Shown here piece after piece: positions 42,973 through 49,951 of a stretch of DNA of 58,975 nucleotides (position 1 is its first letter; every line of letters starts with the position of its first letter). The stretch lies in the NCBI GenBank assembly GCA_946407495.1, contig CAMJOB010000004.1, positions 1 to 58,975 of the forward strand, written 5' to 3'. A program made the position numbers and the translations under genes. The DNA comes from an uncultured Bacillota bacterium. GTDB lineage: Bacteria; Bacillota_I; Bacilli_A; RF39; UBA660. The notes beneath the pieces are model-generated. The model searched no databases. It had not been told where the DNA came from and was given only the letters and a program-made list of their open reading frames with translations.

Positions 42973-43066
42973 TGCCAAGGAGTAGATTCGAACTACCTTA
43001 CTGCGAGACCAGTACGACTATTTGTTAAAGCAGACAGCATTTACAGTGCTGCGCCGTTACCTTGGC
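42973..43066 (-). tRNA. tRNA-Tyr(GUA), atypical
   Basis: 94 nt. Acceptor GCCAAGG/CCTTGGC and T arm GGTAG-TTCGAAT-CTACT are good; the anticodon arm CAGCA-CTGTAAA-TGCTG reads GUA. The D arm is reduced to about 8 bases while the variable region is about 37 bases, with two competing hairpins. Either a minimal-D-arm tRNA or one carrying a small insertion. Confidence 0.7.
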
Positions 43067-43077
43067 AATTAGAAGAC

Positions 43078-43644
43078 TTATTGTAAGTCTTCTTTTGAAC
43101 CTCTTTCAGATTCTGTTTCTCTATCGCATTCTTCTAATACAAATTTAGAAAAAATGTAATCAAGAACTGTATCTTCTAAACTCTCTAATTCGTAATTAAT
43201 TTGAGTAATATATTCATATCTCAAATAATCCATTTCCGTTTTAGGAGTATCCGAATATTCATTATCTGGAACAAATCTAATAGTAGATAATATAAGAAGA
43301 TTTTCAATAATTCTATTTATATCTTCATCATAAGAATTTACTATTTGTTCCATTTCATAATCATCATTAGGTCTATTTCTTTCTATTTCTCCATTTTCTT
43401 TAATCTCTTTTACTAAAGAAAGGAGATAATTTTCTTCTATATCAGTTGCTAAAAGTTTAACTCTACAGAAAATATCAGTATAATTAGTTTCAATCTTATT
43501 TTCATAATAAGCCTTAATCATACTTACTTTCAATAGAATTTTATCTTTATCTGAAGATGTATATTTAAATTTAAGTTCTCTTAAAGCATCTTCTTTCTGA
43601 TATTTACTTTCCTTTTTTAATTTGAAATAATGATAATAACTCAT
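43078..43644 (-). CDS. Hypothetical helical protein
   Basis: 188 residues, all helical and charged (YYHYFKLKKESKYQKEDALR, MDYLRYEYITQINYELESLE). No recognised domain. Isolated among tRNA genes. Confidence 0.68.
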   Translation of the reverse strand: MSYYHYFKLKKESKYQKEDALRELKFKYTSSDKDKILLKVSMIKAYYENKIETNYTDIFCRVKLLATDIEENYLLSLVKEIKENGEIERNRPNDDYEMEQIVNSYDEDINRIIENLLILSTIRFVPDNEYSDTPKTEMDYLRYEYITQINYELESLEDTVLDYIFSKFVLEECDRETESERGSKEDLQ

Positions 43645-43660
43645 AGTATTGAATTTTTAG

Positions 43661-43734
43661 TGACTCTGGTAAGACTCGAACTTACAACTTCTTGTTTCGT
43701 AGACAAGTGCTCTGATCCATTGAACTACAGAGCC
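43661..43734 (-). tRNA. tRNA-Arg(ACG)
   Basis: 74 nt. Acceptor GGCTCTG/CAGAGTC, D arm GTTCAATGGATCAGAGC, anticodon arm CTTGT-CTACGAA-ACAAG, T arm GTAAG-TTCGAGT-CTTAC. Canonical. Confidence 0.94.
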
Positions 43735-43739
43735 ATTTG

Positions 43740-43847
43740 TAGATGCAATAGGATTCGAACCTATGTTTATTACTATCGTCATGGGTGTAAAGTTCCCCAT
43801 CGCACAACTCAGATAGTCAGTTCCCAAAGAACTCGTTACACGCATCT
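43740..43847 (-). tRNA. Expanded tRNA-like gene, specificity unclear
   Basis: 108 nt. Acceptor AGATGCG/TGCATCT, discriminator A, T arm ATAGG-TTCGAAT-CCTAT are canonical. Between them, ACTATC pairs with GATAGT as an outer stem that encloses about 34 bases with an inner ATGGG/CCCAT hairpin; a second hairpin, AGTTC-TTTGG-GAACT, takes the D-arm place. Could be a tRNA with a small intron in the anticodon loop (after CTGA or CTGAG) or a tRNA mimic. Confidence 0.6.
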
Positions 43848-43852
43848 ATTTG

Positions 43853-43929
43853 TGGAGGCACTGGGAGTTGAACCACAGGCCTAGGGTTTTTCAGACCCTC
43901 GCGCAAACAACCACCTACGCTATACCTCC
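43853..43929 (-). tRNA. tRNA-Phe(GAA)
   Basis: 77 nt. Acceptor GGAGGTA/TGCCTCC, anticodon arm AGGGT-CTGAAAA-ACCCT. The T stem is weak (TGTGG/CCCAG around TTCAACT). Discriminator A. E-type leader hairpin 6 bases upstream. Confidence 0.88.
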
Positions 43930-43935
43930 AAATAC

Positions 43936-44011
43936 AAAACGCTTTAATTAGTTCATTGAAATTTAGGAAATTTTTTCAGAGTTAATTACATTTATTTGCT
44001 GTAAGCGTTTT
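43936..44011 (-). ncRNA. E-type leader element 1 (before tRNA-Phe)
   Basis: Closing stem AAAACGCTT/AAGCGTTTT (9 bp), then the conserved ACAGCAAAT directly after the 5' strand. The interior of about 50 bases is AT-rich. Ends 6 bases before tRNA-Phe. Member of a ten-copy covarying family. Confidence 0.75.
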
Positions 44012-44041
44012 TAATTTAACTATGGTAAATTTAAAAATAAG

Positions 44042-44130
44042 AGGAGGATGTGGGATTCAAACCCACGAGCCATCTTACGACGACTTCCAGATTAGTAGTC
44101 TGGTGCTTTAAATCACTCAGCCAACCCTCC
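44042..44130 (-). tRNA. tRNA-Ser(ACU)
   Basis: 89 nt, class II. Acceptor GGAGGGT/ATCCTCC, anticodon arm CCAGA-CTACTAA-TCTGG reading ACU (A34, where GCU is usual), long variable arm, T arm TTTGAAT. Discriminator T rather than G. Confidence 0.87.
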
Positions 44131-44135
44131 ATTAC

Positions 44136-44200
44136 AGAATACTTTTATAAAGCATCTTCCCCTTAAAAATGTATTTTACAAAATTTGCTGTAAGTATTCT
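44136..44200 (-). ncRNA. E-type leader element 2 (before tRNA-Ser)
   Basis: Stem AGAATACTT/AAGTATTCT (9 bp) plus ACAGCAAAT. 65 nt in all. Ends 5 bases upstream of tRNA-Ser(ACU). Confidence 0.78.
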
Positions 44201-44234
44201 TTTAAAAAATTATAGACGGGATAATATCCCAATG

Positions 44235-44308
44235 TGTGTCGCAACGGATTCGAACCGATATCTCAGTGATTCACAGTCACCGCCTTTAGCCAATTAAGTT
44301 AACGACAC
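44235..44308 (-). tRNA. tRNA-His(GUG)
   Basis: 74 nt. Acceptor GTGTCGT/GCGACAC with an encoded G at position -1 (44309), a histidine identity feature. Anticodon loop CTGTGAA, T arm TTCGAAT. The upstream CDS stop is 4 bases away. Confidence 0.92.
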
Positions 44309-44312
44309 CATG

Positions 44313-44519
44313 TTAATCAAATATTGGATTAGATGATATTTCTTTAGAATGTCTGCATCCTGGGCAACTATCTCCATTATTATAAGTACAATAGCCAGGA
44401 TATACATCTGATTTTTCACAACCGCAATTACAAACAGAATGATGTACTTGTGAACCGATCATCAAATCTTCAGATTCCGATATTATTAATTGTATTTCGG
44501 GTTTAATGTATTTAGTCAT
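44313..44519 (-). CDS. Cysteine-rich protein with KYxKP start
   Basis: 68 residues: MTKYIKPEIQLIISESEDLM, then HHSVCNCGCEKSDVYPGYC and CPGCRH (seven Cys). The N-terminus matches the leader-like MKKYxKPxxxV of the 10552 gene. A modified peptide precursor or metal-binding protein; unproven. Confidence 0.68.
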   Translation of the reverse strand: MTKYIKPEIQLIISESEDLMIGSQVHHSVCNCGCEKSDVYPGYCTYNNGDSCPGCRHSKEISSNPIFD

Positions 44520-44685
44520 ATAAATAGTTATTTAATAAAACAATTTCTTGTTTAAGAGAATCATTTTGTTGTTGAAGTGTTTCAATATGTTGCTCAATAT
44601 TATTATAAAAAATATTCATTATAATTAAAACACAAGCTGTAGCAATTATAATCATTACTAATAATCCATTAAAATTACTTTTCAT
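44512..44685 (-). CDS. Small membrane coiled-coil protein
   Basis: 57 residues: transmembrane segment LLVMIIIATACVLIIMNIFY then a coiled coil (IEQHIETLQQQNDSLKQEIV). Overlaps the 44313 gene start by 8 bases. Spanin-like topology but too short to call. Confidence 0.58.
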   Translation of the reverse strand: MKSNFNGLLVMIIIATACVLIIMNIFYNNIEQHIETLQQQNDSLKQEIVLLNNYLYD

Positions 44686-44686
44686 A

Positions 44687-44854
44687 TTAATAACTTCTTA
44701 ATAATTTGTAATTAATTTTAGAATGGTCACATTTAGAGTTATACATCATTATTAATGTATCTTCTCTTTTTTGATATTCACTTGTTATACGACTAATATA
44801 TCCAATTAATCCTAATATAGTGAAAATTAATATTGCAATAATTAAATTTTTCAT
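44687..44854 (-). CDS. Small membrane protein
   Basis: 55 residues from MKNLIIAILIFTILGLIGYI at 44854. One N-terminal transmembrane segment and a polar tail with one Cys (YNSKCDHSK). One base beyond the neighbouring stop. Function unknown. Confidence 0.6.
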   Translation of the reverse strand: MKNLIIAILIFTILGLIGYISRITSEYQKREDTLIMMYNSKCDHSKINYKLLRSY

Positions 44855-44855
44855 T

Positions 44856-45131
44856 TTACTTGTTATTTTTATATTCATCAATAAAAATATTAGCTTGGTT
44901 TCTTAATAAAACTGAAGCCATTTTAAGTCGATCATTTGTAACAAGATAAGAACTAAAATCAGCATCAAGAATATAAGGAACATATTCTTTAACGAAATAG
45001 TCCTTCCATTTCCACCATAAAAACTTATGAGTTTCCTCATAAACATTAACAGTAACAGTTAAATCACAACATTCTCCTGGAATACAACACTCTTTAACTG
45101 TTAAAGAAAAAGTTTTAATAATTTTTTCCAT
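44856..45131 (-). CDS. Hypothetical protein
   Basis: 91 residues: beta-rich N-terminus with ECCIPGECCDLTVTVNVYEE, then KFLWWKWKDYFVKEYVPYIL and a helical end. Not recognised. Confidence 0.65.
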   Translation of the reverse strand: MEKIIKTFSLTVKECCIPGECCDLTVTVNVYEETHKFLWWKWKDYFVKEYVPYILDADFSSYLVTNDRLKMASVLLRNQANIFIDEYKNNK

Positions 45132-45152
45132 ATTTGCTTATTTTTTAATTAG

Positions 45153-45244
45153 AGGAAGGTGTGGGACTCCAACCCACACACCGCTGTAACACGATTACTG
45201 AGAATTTTCAAGATTCTTGCCTTAGCAATTAGGCTTAACCTTCC
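45153..45244 (-). tRNA. tRNA-Ser(UGA)
   Basis: 92 nt, class II. Acceptor GGAAGGT/ACCTTCC, anticodon arm AGAAT-CTTGAAA-ATTCT, variable arm about 20 bases, T loop TTGGAGT (unusual G56). Six bases downstream of tRNA-Ile, co-transcribed. Confidence 0.9.
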
Positions 45245-45250
45245 GATTAG

Positions 45251-45324
45251 TTGGATAACTTGGATTTGAACCAAGGACTTCCACATTATCAGTGTGGTAC
45301 TCTAACCAACTGAGTTATTATCCA
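45251..45324 (-). tRNA. tRNA-Ile(GAU)
   Basis: 74 nt. Acceptor TGGATAA/TTATCCA, D arm ACTCAGTTGGTTAGAGT, anticodon arm CCACA-CTGATAA-TGTGG, T arm CTTGG-TTCAAAT-CCAAG. Canonical. E-type leader 6 bases upstream. Confidence 0.94.
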
Positions 45325-45330
45325 ATATAC

Positions 45331-45398
45331 AGAATACATTTGTTATAATTTCAGTCCAATTTAAATTATTTTAAAAATTAATTTGCTGTATGTATTCT
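45331..45398 (-). ncRNA. E-type leader element 3 (before tRNA-Ile)
   Basis: Stem AGAATACAT/ATGTATTCT (9 bp) and ACAGCAAAT; 68 nt. The T>A change next to the stem end is matched on the other strand compared with element 2. Confidence 0.78.
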
Positions 45399-45425
45399 TT
45401 AATTATGCCTATATTGTAAAAATAG

Positions 45426-45497
45426 AGGCTCTACTCAGAATCGAACTGAGATTTTCGGGTTACAAAGCCGAGGTAATAACCATTATACTAAAGAGCC
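45426..45497 (-). tRNA. tRNA-Thr(UGU)
   Basis: 72 nt. Acceptor GGCTCTT/TAGAGCC (one mismatch), anticodon loop TTTGTAA with stem TCGGC/CCCGA (one C-C), T arm CTCAG-TTCGATT-CTGAG. A second, permuted tRNA-Thr(UGU) lies at 50433-50508. Confidence 0.87.
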
Positions 45498-45501
45498 AAG
45501 T

Positions 45502-45536
45502 AAATCCTGTTTTAAACCTCATTATTAACAGGATTT
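45502..45536 (-). promoter_or_regulatory. tRNA leader hairpin (tRNA-Thr)
   Basis: AAATCCTGTT/AACAGGATTT, 10 bp, ending 4 bases upstream of tRNA-Thr; no ACAGCAAAU. A second hairpin with a related sequence (ATAGGAT/ATCCTAT) follows about 30 bases upstream. Confidence 0.6.
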
Positions 45537-45648
45537 CTTACACTTTCGTGCGTTTACTTAATATAGGATAAGTAAATCCTATCTCCGTTTCTTGTTGTAA
45601 CCGAGATTTAAAAGTCAATGTGGTTTGGCTCCACATCAGCCGAGGTTG

Positions 45649-45721
45649 TAGAGGCGTTGGGATTCGAACCCAAATGAACAGATCGAAAATCTGTAATCCT
45701 AAACCCTTAGATGACGTCTCC
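45649..45721 (-). tRNA. tRNA-Glu(UUC)
   Basis: 73 nt. Anticodon arm ACAGA-TTTTCGA-TCTGT, T arm TTGGG-TTCGAAT-CCCAA. Acceptor GGAGACG/CGCCTCT has one mismatch and one G.U. A small hairpin (GTAAAT/ATTTAC) precedes it. Confidence 0.86.
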
Positions 45722-46067
45722 AAATTTGTAAATCAAATTTACACAAAAGATTTTAATTTACAAAATATTTTAACAAATTTTAAATATAGTAAATAGTGAA
45801 CATTCTACTTCTCTTTTTTGGCGGGCGGTGCGCTTATCACTAATTATCACACACTCCACATACATAGAATATCGTTTTACTATATTATATTAAACAAAGT
45901 CCGTTCTCTTCTTTCCCTAAGTCTAAACGATGGCTAATGTCACCAAAACTCCATTAATAGGGTTACCTGGTTGCTGTTTATTCTATCAACTTATTTGAAC
46001 TATTATTCGCATCGAATGCCTTGAATTACTCCAAGTAACGGCTGCGCCTGTAATACTTTGTTTATTG
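45722..46067 (-). other. Intergenic region with an E-like element and unassigned structure
   Basis: 346 bases without a convincing ORF. Contains a tenth E-like unit (45864-45986: stem ATAGAATA/TATTCTAT, then AACAGCAACC), and nearer tRNA-Glu a GC-rich block (GCGCACCGCCCGCC) in an otherwise AT-rich stretch. A short match to the RNase P RNA core (AAAGTCCG, plus strand) is too little to call. May encode a structured RNA. Confidence 0.5.
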
Positions 46068-46798
46068 TACCCTTACCAAGAATCGAACTTGGATCAATAG
46101 TTTAGCCTGCCACTCTATGTTACCATAGCCAAATAACTCTTGGATTCTAACCAAGAAACCGCCATTACCTCAAGCATCACAACCATGCTTTCGACTTTGC
46201 ATTACTGCTTTCAGATAGTTTACATATAGGTTGCTCTACTATCATCAGTTATTTGTTGTGGTCTGGAACATATTATAACCATATTGAAATTCTCGCGCAA
46301 GTAGTGTCTGTTTCAGTGATAGCAGTTCATGTAAGCCTGCTTATTTGACCGTCCCACAATTTCAACTTAGGCTGTACCTCTATGTTCTCTACACGTTTAT
46401 GAGAATAAACAATATTTACGAATTGCCACCAATAAATATTGTACAATGGAAATCAAGGAGTCTACAAGGAGGCAATTGCTTCTGCTTGTACTTTCTTTTC
46501 ATTCTATTCTCAACTTAGCTCGGTATAATCCTATTCCATTATTGTTTAGGAAAATCTTCTAACAGCACTCCTATGGAATTACCCAATGGTCTGTCGCCTT
46601 TATCATTTCAAAAGAGGGTTGAACATTTAGTCTTTCTCTTTTATAGATAGTAAGACTCAAGGTTACTGGTTTAAGATTCATACTTCTAACCTTTTTTCTG
46701 AAGGACTTCCACCGAATTAGGATACTTCTACTATGGGATTTCTCGCCATAGCACTCCTTATTTGAAGACTACTGCTCTATCCATTGAGCTATAAGGGC
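46068..46798 (-). tRNA. tRNA-Arg(UCU) interrupted by a group I intron
   Basis: Mature parts 46798-46765 and 46105-46068, 72 nt. Acceptor GCCCTTA/TAAGGGT, D arm GCTC-AATGGATA-GAGC, anticodon stem GTAGT/ACTAT, loop CTT|CTAA (intron after U34), T arm CCAAG-TTCGATT-CTTGG. Neither half is a tRNA alone. The insertion point equals that of the cyanobacterial tRNA-Leu intron. E-type leader 7 bases upstream. Confidence 0.9.
46106..46764 (-). ncRNA. ORF-less group I intron in tRNA-Arg
   Basis: 659 nt. P element CTAATTCGGTGGAAGTCC, Q element TATACCGAGCTAAG, R region GTGTAGAGAACATAGAGG, and TATGTTCC as the P7 partner (GAACATA/TATGTTC, 7 bp). Terminal G at 46106. P1 forms from exon CTT plus intron C with GGAG, U.G at U34. 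Long P5/P6 and P9 extensions but no ORF above 60 codons. Resembles subgroup IC3. Confidence 0.9.
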
Positions 46799-46805
46799 AT
46801 CATTC

Positions 46806-46867
46806 AGAATACGTTTTTTAATTTAAACTACTTTTAATTATATTAATAAATTTGCTGTATGTATTCT
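46806..46867 (-). ncRNA. E-type leader element 4 (before tRNA-Arg)
   Basis: Stem AGAATACAT/ACGTATTCT (one A.C mismatch) and ACAGCAAAT; 62 nt. Ends 7 bases upstream of the split tRNA-Arg. Confidence 0.75.
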
Positions 46868-46894
46868 TTCAGTTATCCCATGTAAAACTATTTG

Positions 46895-47125
46895 TTATCC
46901 TTTTAACCTATTGAGATGATTTTTAGTTCGCTCAATTTCCTCAGAAAGACGCTTACACTCTTCAGCATAAGTTCTTCCAGGATGGAAATGAGGTTTACCG
47001 TTTCTTGTACTTGTCCAAGACTCCTTATCCTTTTTAGCAGCCTTAAACGTTTCGTAAGAGGCTTCAAGCCTAGTCAATGCGCTTCTAAGGCGAGCGCTAA
47101 GTCCACCTTTCTTACTTTTTCCCAT
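46895..47125 (-). CDS. Small basic protein
   Basis: 76 residues, basic and helical (MGKSKKGGLSARLRSALTRL, EECKRLSEEIERTKNHLNRL). GC content and codon use higher than neighbours. May bind nucleic acid. Function unknown. Confidence 0.65.
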   Translation of the reverse strand: MGKSKKGGLSARLRSALTRLEASYETFKAAKKDKESWTSTRNGKPHFHPGRTYAEECKRLSEEIERTKNHLNRLKG

Positions 47126-47142
47126 GATTTAATTGTTTAAAA

Positions 47143-47358
47143 TTATTTTTTCCAGTTATACCAACTTATAATAGATAATACTGTATAAAATACAAACATT
47201 ACTATTTGGCTCCAATTTGGAATAGTCATAAAATTAACTATAATCCAAAGTATATTTGCAATTATCCATAAAGGAAATACCCAAATAATTTTTCTAATTA
47301 AAAGTATATTTCCTAAAATAGAAAATGACATTGCAATAAATGATAAAGTATCAATCAT
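47143..47358 (-). CDS. PnuC-like small membrane protein
   Basis: 71 residues from MIDTLSFIAMSFSILGNILL at 47358. WVFPLWIIANILWIIVNF and VMFVFYTVLSIISWYNWKK resemble the repeated helix-loop-helix of PnuC nicotinamide riboside transporters (W...N..W..., Y..LS..G...W) but cover only about a third of such a protein. If related, it could link to the NAD genes. Confidence 0.5.
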   Translation of the reverse strand: MIDTLSFIAMSFSILGNILLIRKIIWVFPLWIIANILWIIVNFMTIPNWSQIVMFVFYTVLSIISWYNWKK

Positions 47359-47437
47359 CGTCAACAACACTAATAAAAGTATATGCAATTCCTATAAATA
47401 AAATTGCATACAATATGAGTTCTAAAAGTTTAGTCAT
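47351..47437 (-). CDS. 28-residue membrane peptide
   Basis: MTKLLELILYAILFIGIAYT then FISVVDDD. Its stop overlaps the start of the PnuC-like gene (8 bases), supporting coupling. Function unknown. Confidence 0.52.
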   Translation of the reverse strand: MTKLLELILYAILFIGIAYTFISVVDDD

Positions 47438-47439
47438 AA

Positions 47440-47592
47440 TTAATTAAAAATAACAGAAAGCCAATTAAGTTGACTTTTTGTTAAATTATCGTACCATTCT
47501 TCAAAGTCTTTATCAGGGTTTACAAATTTAAACCATATCTTCAGTTTGTTTTTTAAAGTCAGATCGTTTAACAAATAAATAGAATTTTCCAT
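47440..47592 (-). CDS. Hypothetical small protein
   Basis: 50 residues from MENSIYLLNDLTLKNKLKIW at 47592, ending WYDNLTKSQLNWLSVIFN. Overlaps the 47528 gene out of frame by 65 bases. Not recognised. Confidence 0.5.
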   Translation of the reverse strand: MENSIYLLNDLTLKNKLKIWFKFVNPDKDFEEWYDNLTKSQLNWLSVIFN

Positions 47593-48607
47593 ATCCCATA
47601 TTAATTCGAGCTTCAGGAGAAAGTGTTTCAAGTGCTTTATTACATAATGTTAATTGTTCTCTCCAATCATTAACGTAATCAGATTCTGGATATTTTTCAA
47701 GATGTTCATTAAGATCTTGTATTGTTTCCTTAGTCTTTATAACTTCTGGATTTGTTGTAGTTATCCAATAATCTTGACCATTTAATTTCCTGGAAATAAA
47801 TGAATTTACAGGAATCCAATTTTCTGCTAAATGAGCACGTTTCTTATGTTCATAATCACTTCTCTCTAAAGATGATTTATATTTTTCATATGGAACTGTT
47901 ATATACTTGTGTTTACTATAATCATAATGAGATTCTTTATAATTAAAATATTCTCTATAATAATAAGAACTACAAGTATATAATGGTAATTTTAAAACTT
48001 TCTGATTAACAACAACCCAAAATGTTCCAAGTAAAATTGGATTTGTTTTGGTATGATGTAAATAAGTATCATTTATATAATTACCCCAATTATCCTTTTT
48101 ATGTGCATAACGAGGATCACTTATACATATTCCTAAATTAGGTAATTTAACTCTTTCATTAAATCGTTTTTGTTTTCTATCTAATGTAGGATATGCACGA
48201 TTACGATATGAAAGTTTTTTACATTTATGGATAATATTGTTTTTATCAATATAAAACTTTTGTTTCCAACAATAAGCCTCTTTTATTTCATCGTAAAATA
48301 AATAATCCTCTAATCTACACCATTCAAGATTATATTTTTTAAGATTTTTTAATCGGTTATCAAATTCTTGTTTAAAATCATAATATGATTTTCCAACAAA
48401 CTTATTTAATAAACCAATTATATATTTAGAATGAAGAGCTGCACCACCACGATCATGCCATTCTCTTTTATAATGTTGTCTCATACCAAGATGTGTGCCT
48501 TCAAATGAATTCATTTGATGACGTGGAAATTGTGATCCACCTCTTTTACCATGTCTTCCTCGAAAACTATAATTTCGATACTTTGCAATCCATTTATGTT
48601 CACTCAT
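47528..48607 (-). CDS. Conserved phage protein rich in aromatic and basic residues
   Basis: 359 residues, unknown. The first 60 residues are Arg/Gly/His-rich (KYRNYSFRGRHGKRGGSQFP). The rest holds repeated WxxxH/Y motifs (LYTCSSYYYREYFNYKESHY). This composition suggests RNA or DNA binding. It stands in the tRNA region without close gene neighbours. Confidence 0.68.
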   Translation of the reverse strand: MSEHKWIAKYRNYSFRGRHGKRGGSQFPRHQMNSFEGTHLGMRQHYKREWHDRGGAALHSKYIIGLLNKFVGKSYYDFKQEFDNRLKNLKKYNLEWCRLEDYLFYDEIKEAYCWKQKFYIDKNNIIHKCKKLSYRNRAYPTLDRKQKRFNERVKLPNLGICISDPRYAHKKDNWGNYINDTYLHHTKTNPILLGTFWVVVNQKVLKLPLYTCSSYYYREYFNYKESHYDYSKHKYITVPYEKYKSSLERSDYEHKKRAHLAENWIPVNSFISRKLNGQDYWITTTNPEVIKTKETIQDLNEHLEKYPESDYVNDWREQLTLCNKALETLSPEARINMGYGKFYLFVKRSDFKKQTEDMV

Positions 48608-48730
48608 AATTTATTGAATTTAAATTGAGAATAAACTGTGTGCTATTTCAAATTCTATACACCAAACCTACAAACAAAAATGTGTGGTAGGTTTCCAAAC
48701 AGGATTCTAACCTGGATTCCTTAGTTTATT

Positions 48731-48805
48731 GTCTAGATAGTAAGACTCGAACTTACAACCCCATCATCCCAAATGACGAATTCTACCTATTGAACTATAC
48801 CTAGA
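48731..48805 (-). tRNA. tRNA-Pro(UGG), second copy
   Basis: 75 nt. Anticodon arm CGTCA-TTTGGGA-TGATG, T arm GTAAG-TTCGAGT-CTTAC, acceptor TCTAGGT/ATCTAGA (imperfect). G37 is present here, unlike the copy at 42894. Confidence 0.82.
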
Positions 48806-48809
48806 TTTC

Positions 48810-48840
48810 GATAAGGACTTACTCGGACATTTGCCTTATC
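48810..48840 (-). promoter_or_regulatory. tRNA leader hairpin (tRNA-Pro)
   Basis: GATAAGG/CCTTATC, 7 bp, 4 bases upstream of tRNA-Pro. Farther upstream (48841-48933) GTCGC/GCGAC and ACTTAC/GTAAGT hairpins suggest a longer structured leader. Confidence 0.55.
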
Positions 48841-48933
48841 ATAAATTGACATTCAGCTATCGCGTCGCTACACAGTCCTTTTTTGGCGACACTAACACAC
48901 TCTTACTTAGCTAGTAAGTGCTATACCCAATTC

Positions 48934-49302
48934 TTATCCTATTTCTTGAAATTCAAATTTAGCACCACATGAACATACCATTACACCCGCAACACCTAAT
49001 GGAGTTGGATAAAAATGGTAACTAAATCCTTTTTCTTTACAAGTTTTATAATGTTCAGCTACCCATTTGTCAATAGCTTCTTTTTCTTCTTTACTTATAG
49101 GAAAACCTCTATAATAATCTTCCTTAAGTCGTTTATTTTCTTCTCTTAATTTAGAAACATAACCTATTTCATAAGTTTTATTTCTATGTTCTTCATTTTC
49201 TTTTTCAACACGTTCTTTATGTAACTTAAGCCATTCATACTTATTTTTAAGCATTTCAAGTAATTCATCAAACGTGTATTGATTAAAAAATATATTATCC
49301 AT
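48934..49302 (-). CDS. Coiled-coil protein with C-terminal Cys/His cluster
   Basis: 122 residues: helical coiled coil (YEWLKLHKERVEKENEEHRN, LREENKRLKEDYY) then HYKTCKEKGFSYHFY and GVMVCSCGAKFEF, a possible zinc ribbon. Function unknown. Confidence 0.64.
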   Translation of the reverse strand: MDNIFFNQYTFDELLEMLKNKYEWLKLHKERVEKENEEHRNKTYEIGYVSKLREENKRLKEDYYRGFPISKEEKEAIDKWVAEHYKTCKEKGFSYHFYPTPLGVAGVMVCSCGAKFEFQEIG

Positions 49303-49306
49303 TTAA

Positions 49307-49732
49307 TTAAAGTTTTCCAAGATCCATATATTCTAATGTATCATTATATTCAATATTATCTTTAAGATAATAAGCAGTCATATACACTGTTGATTGTTGA
49401 TGATAAAAATGTAGTTGAATTATATTATCGTACTTGAATGGTAAAGTATACCTTAATCGATCAGATATAGTAAGTTGTGGTAACTTATCTGCATTTGAAT
49501 CAATTACATTTGTATCAAGTATATTTGTACCAAGTAATTTAGGTATTTGAATATCATTATATTCTACAACTTGCATCTTTGGTTTTTCCCACGGATATTT
49601 TGCTTCATATATTGCAGCAAAACTTGTTGTAGCAAATCGTATCTGTGTAGCATCTTTATGCTTAATTAATATAAGACTTTCTAAATTACTATCAACAGTT
49701 ACTTTGAACTCATCTTCTTCAAAAATTTTCAT
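49307..49732 (-). CDS. Hypothetical beta-rich protein
   Basis: 141 residues, predicted beta sandwich (KVTVDSNLESLILIKHKDAT, QIRFATTSFAAIYEAKYPWE, FYHQQSTVYMTAYYLKDN). Not recognised. Confidence 0.65.
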   Translation of the reverse strand: MKIFEEDEFKVTVDSNLESLILIKHKDATQIRFATTSFAAIYEAKYPWEKPKMQVVEYNDIQIPKLLGTNILDTNVIDSNADKLPQLTISDRLRYTLPFKYDNIIQLHFYHQQSTVYMTAYYLKDNIEYNDTLEYMDLGKL

Positions 49733-49754
49733 AATTATTTATTTTATATTAAAG

Positions 49755-49828
49755 TGGACCCCCTCAGGGTTGAACTGAGACTCTCACAGCTTATGAGGCT
49801 GGTGTTTTAACCTTTAAACTAGAAGTCC
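49755..49828 (-). tRNA. tRNA-Met(CAU)
   Basis: 74 nt. Anticodon arm CCAGC-CTCATAA-GCTGT, acceptor GGACTTC/GGGGTCC, T arm CTCAG-TTCAACC-CTGAG. G1-C72 paired, so an elongator (or Ile2 if modified). Confidence 0.88.
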
Positions 49829-49831
49829 TTA

Positions 49832-49874
49832 TTCCCATCTATACGTACTTCCCCAGCTGAGGGAACGATGGGAA
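49832..49874 (-). promoter_or_regulatory. tRNA leader hairpin (tRNA-Met)
   Basis: Outer stem TTCCCATC/GATGGGAA (8 bp), inner TTCCC/GGGGAA, ending 3 bases upstream of tRNA-Met. Lacks the ACAGCAAAU box. Confidence 0.6.
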
Positions 49875-49880
49875 CTTTCT

Positions 49881-49943
49881 ATTTGTGCGTCCGTCGGCTT
49901 TACCATCTTTACGGTAGGTCTGCGCAGTGCCGCTGCCACAAAT
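49881..49943 (-). ncRNA. GC-rich structured element
   Basis: Stem ATTTGTG/CACAAAT encloses a GC-rich interior with GCGGCACTGCGC and TACC-GTAAAGAT-GGTA hairpins, far richer in GC than its surroundings. Directly upstream of the tRNA-Met leader. Probably a structured RNA or leader; function unknown. Confidence 0.45.
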
Positions 49944-49951
49944 ATACAATT

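Noticed and set aside
43630..43884. Plus-strand frame over three tRNA genes
   Set aside because: Its translation is simply the reverse of tRNA sequence; the same applies to the minus-strand frames at 43657-43845 and 45538-45723.
45864..46067. RNase P RNA
   Set aside because: Only a short match to the conserved AAAGTCCG core on the plus strand, without the other universally conserved blocks.
48655..48730. Second permuted tRNA candidate near tRNA-Pro
   Set aside because: AAACCTAC/GTAGGTTT and a T-arm-like CCAGG-TTAGAAT-CCTG are present in reversed order, but the anticodon arm cannot be rebuilt and the spacing is wrong. Kept as a curiosity only.
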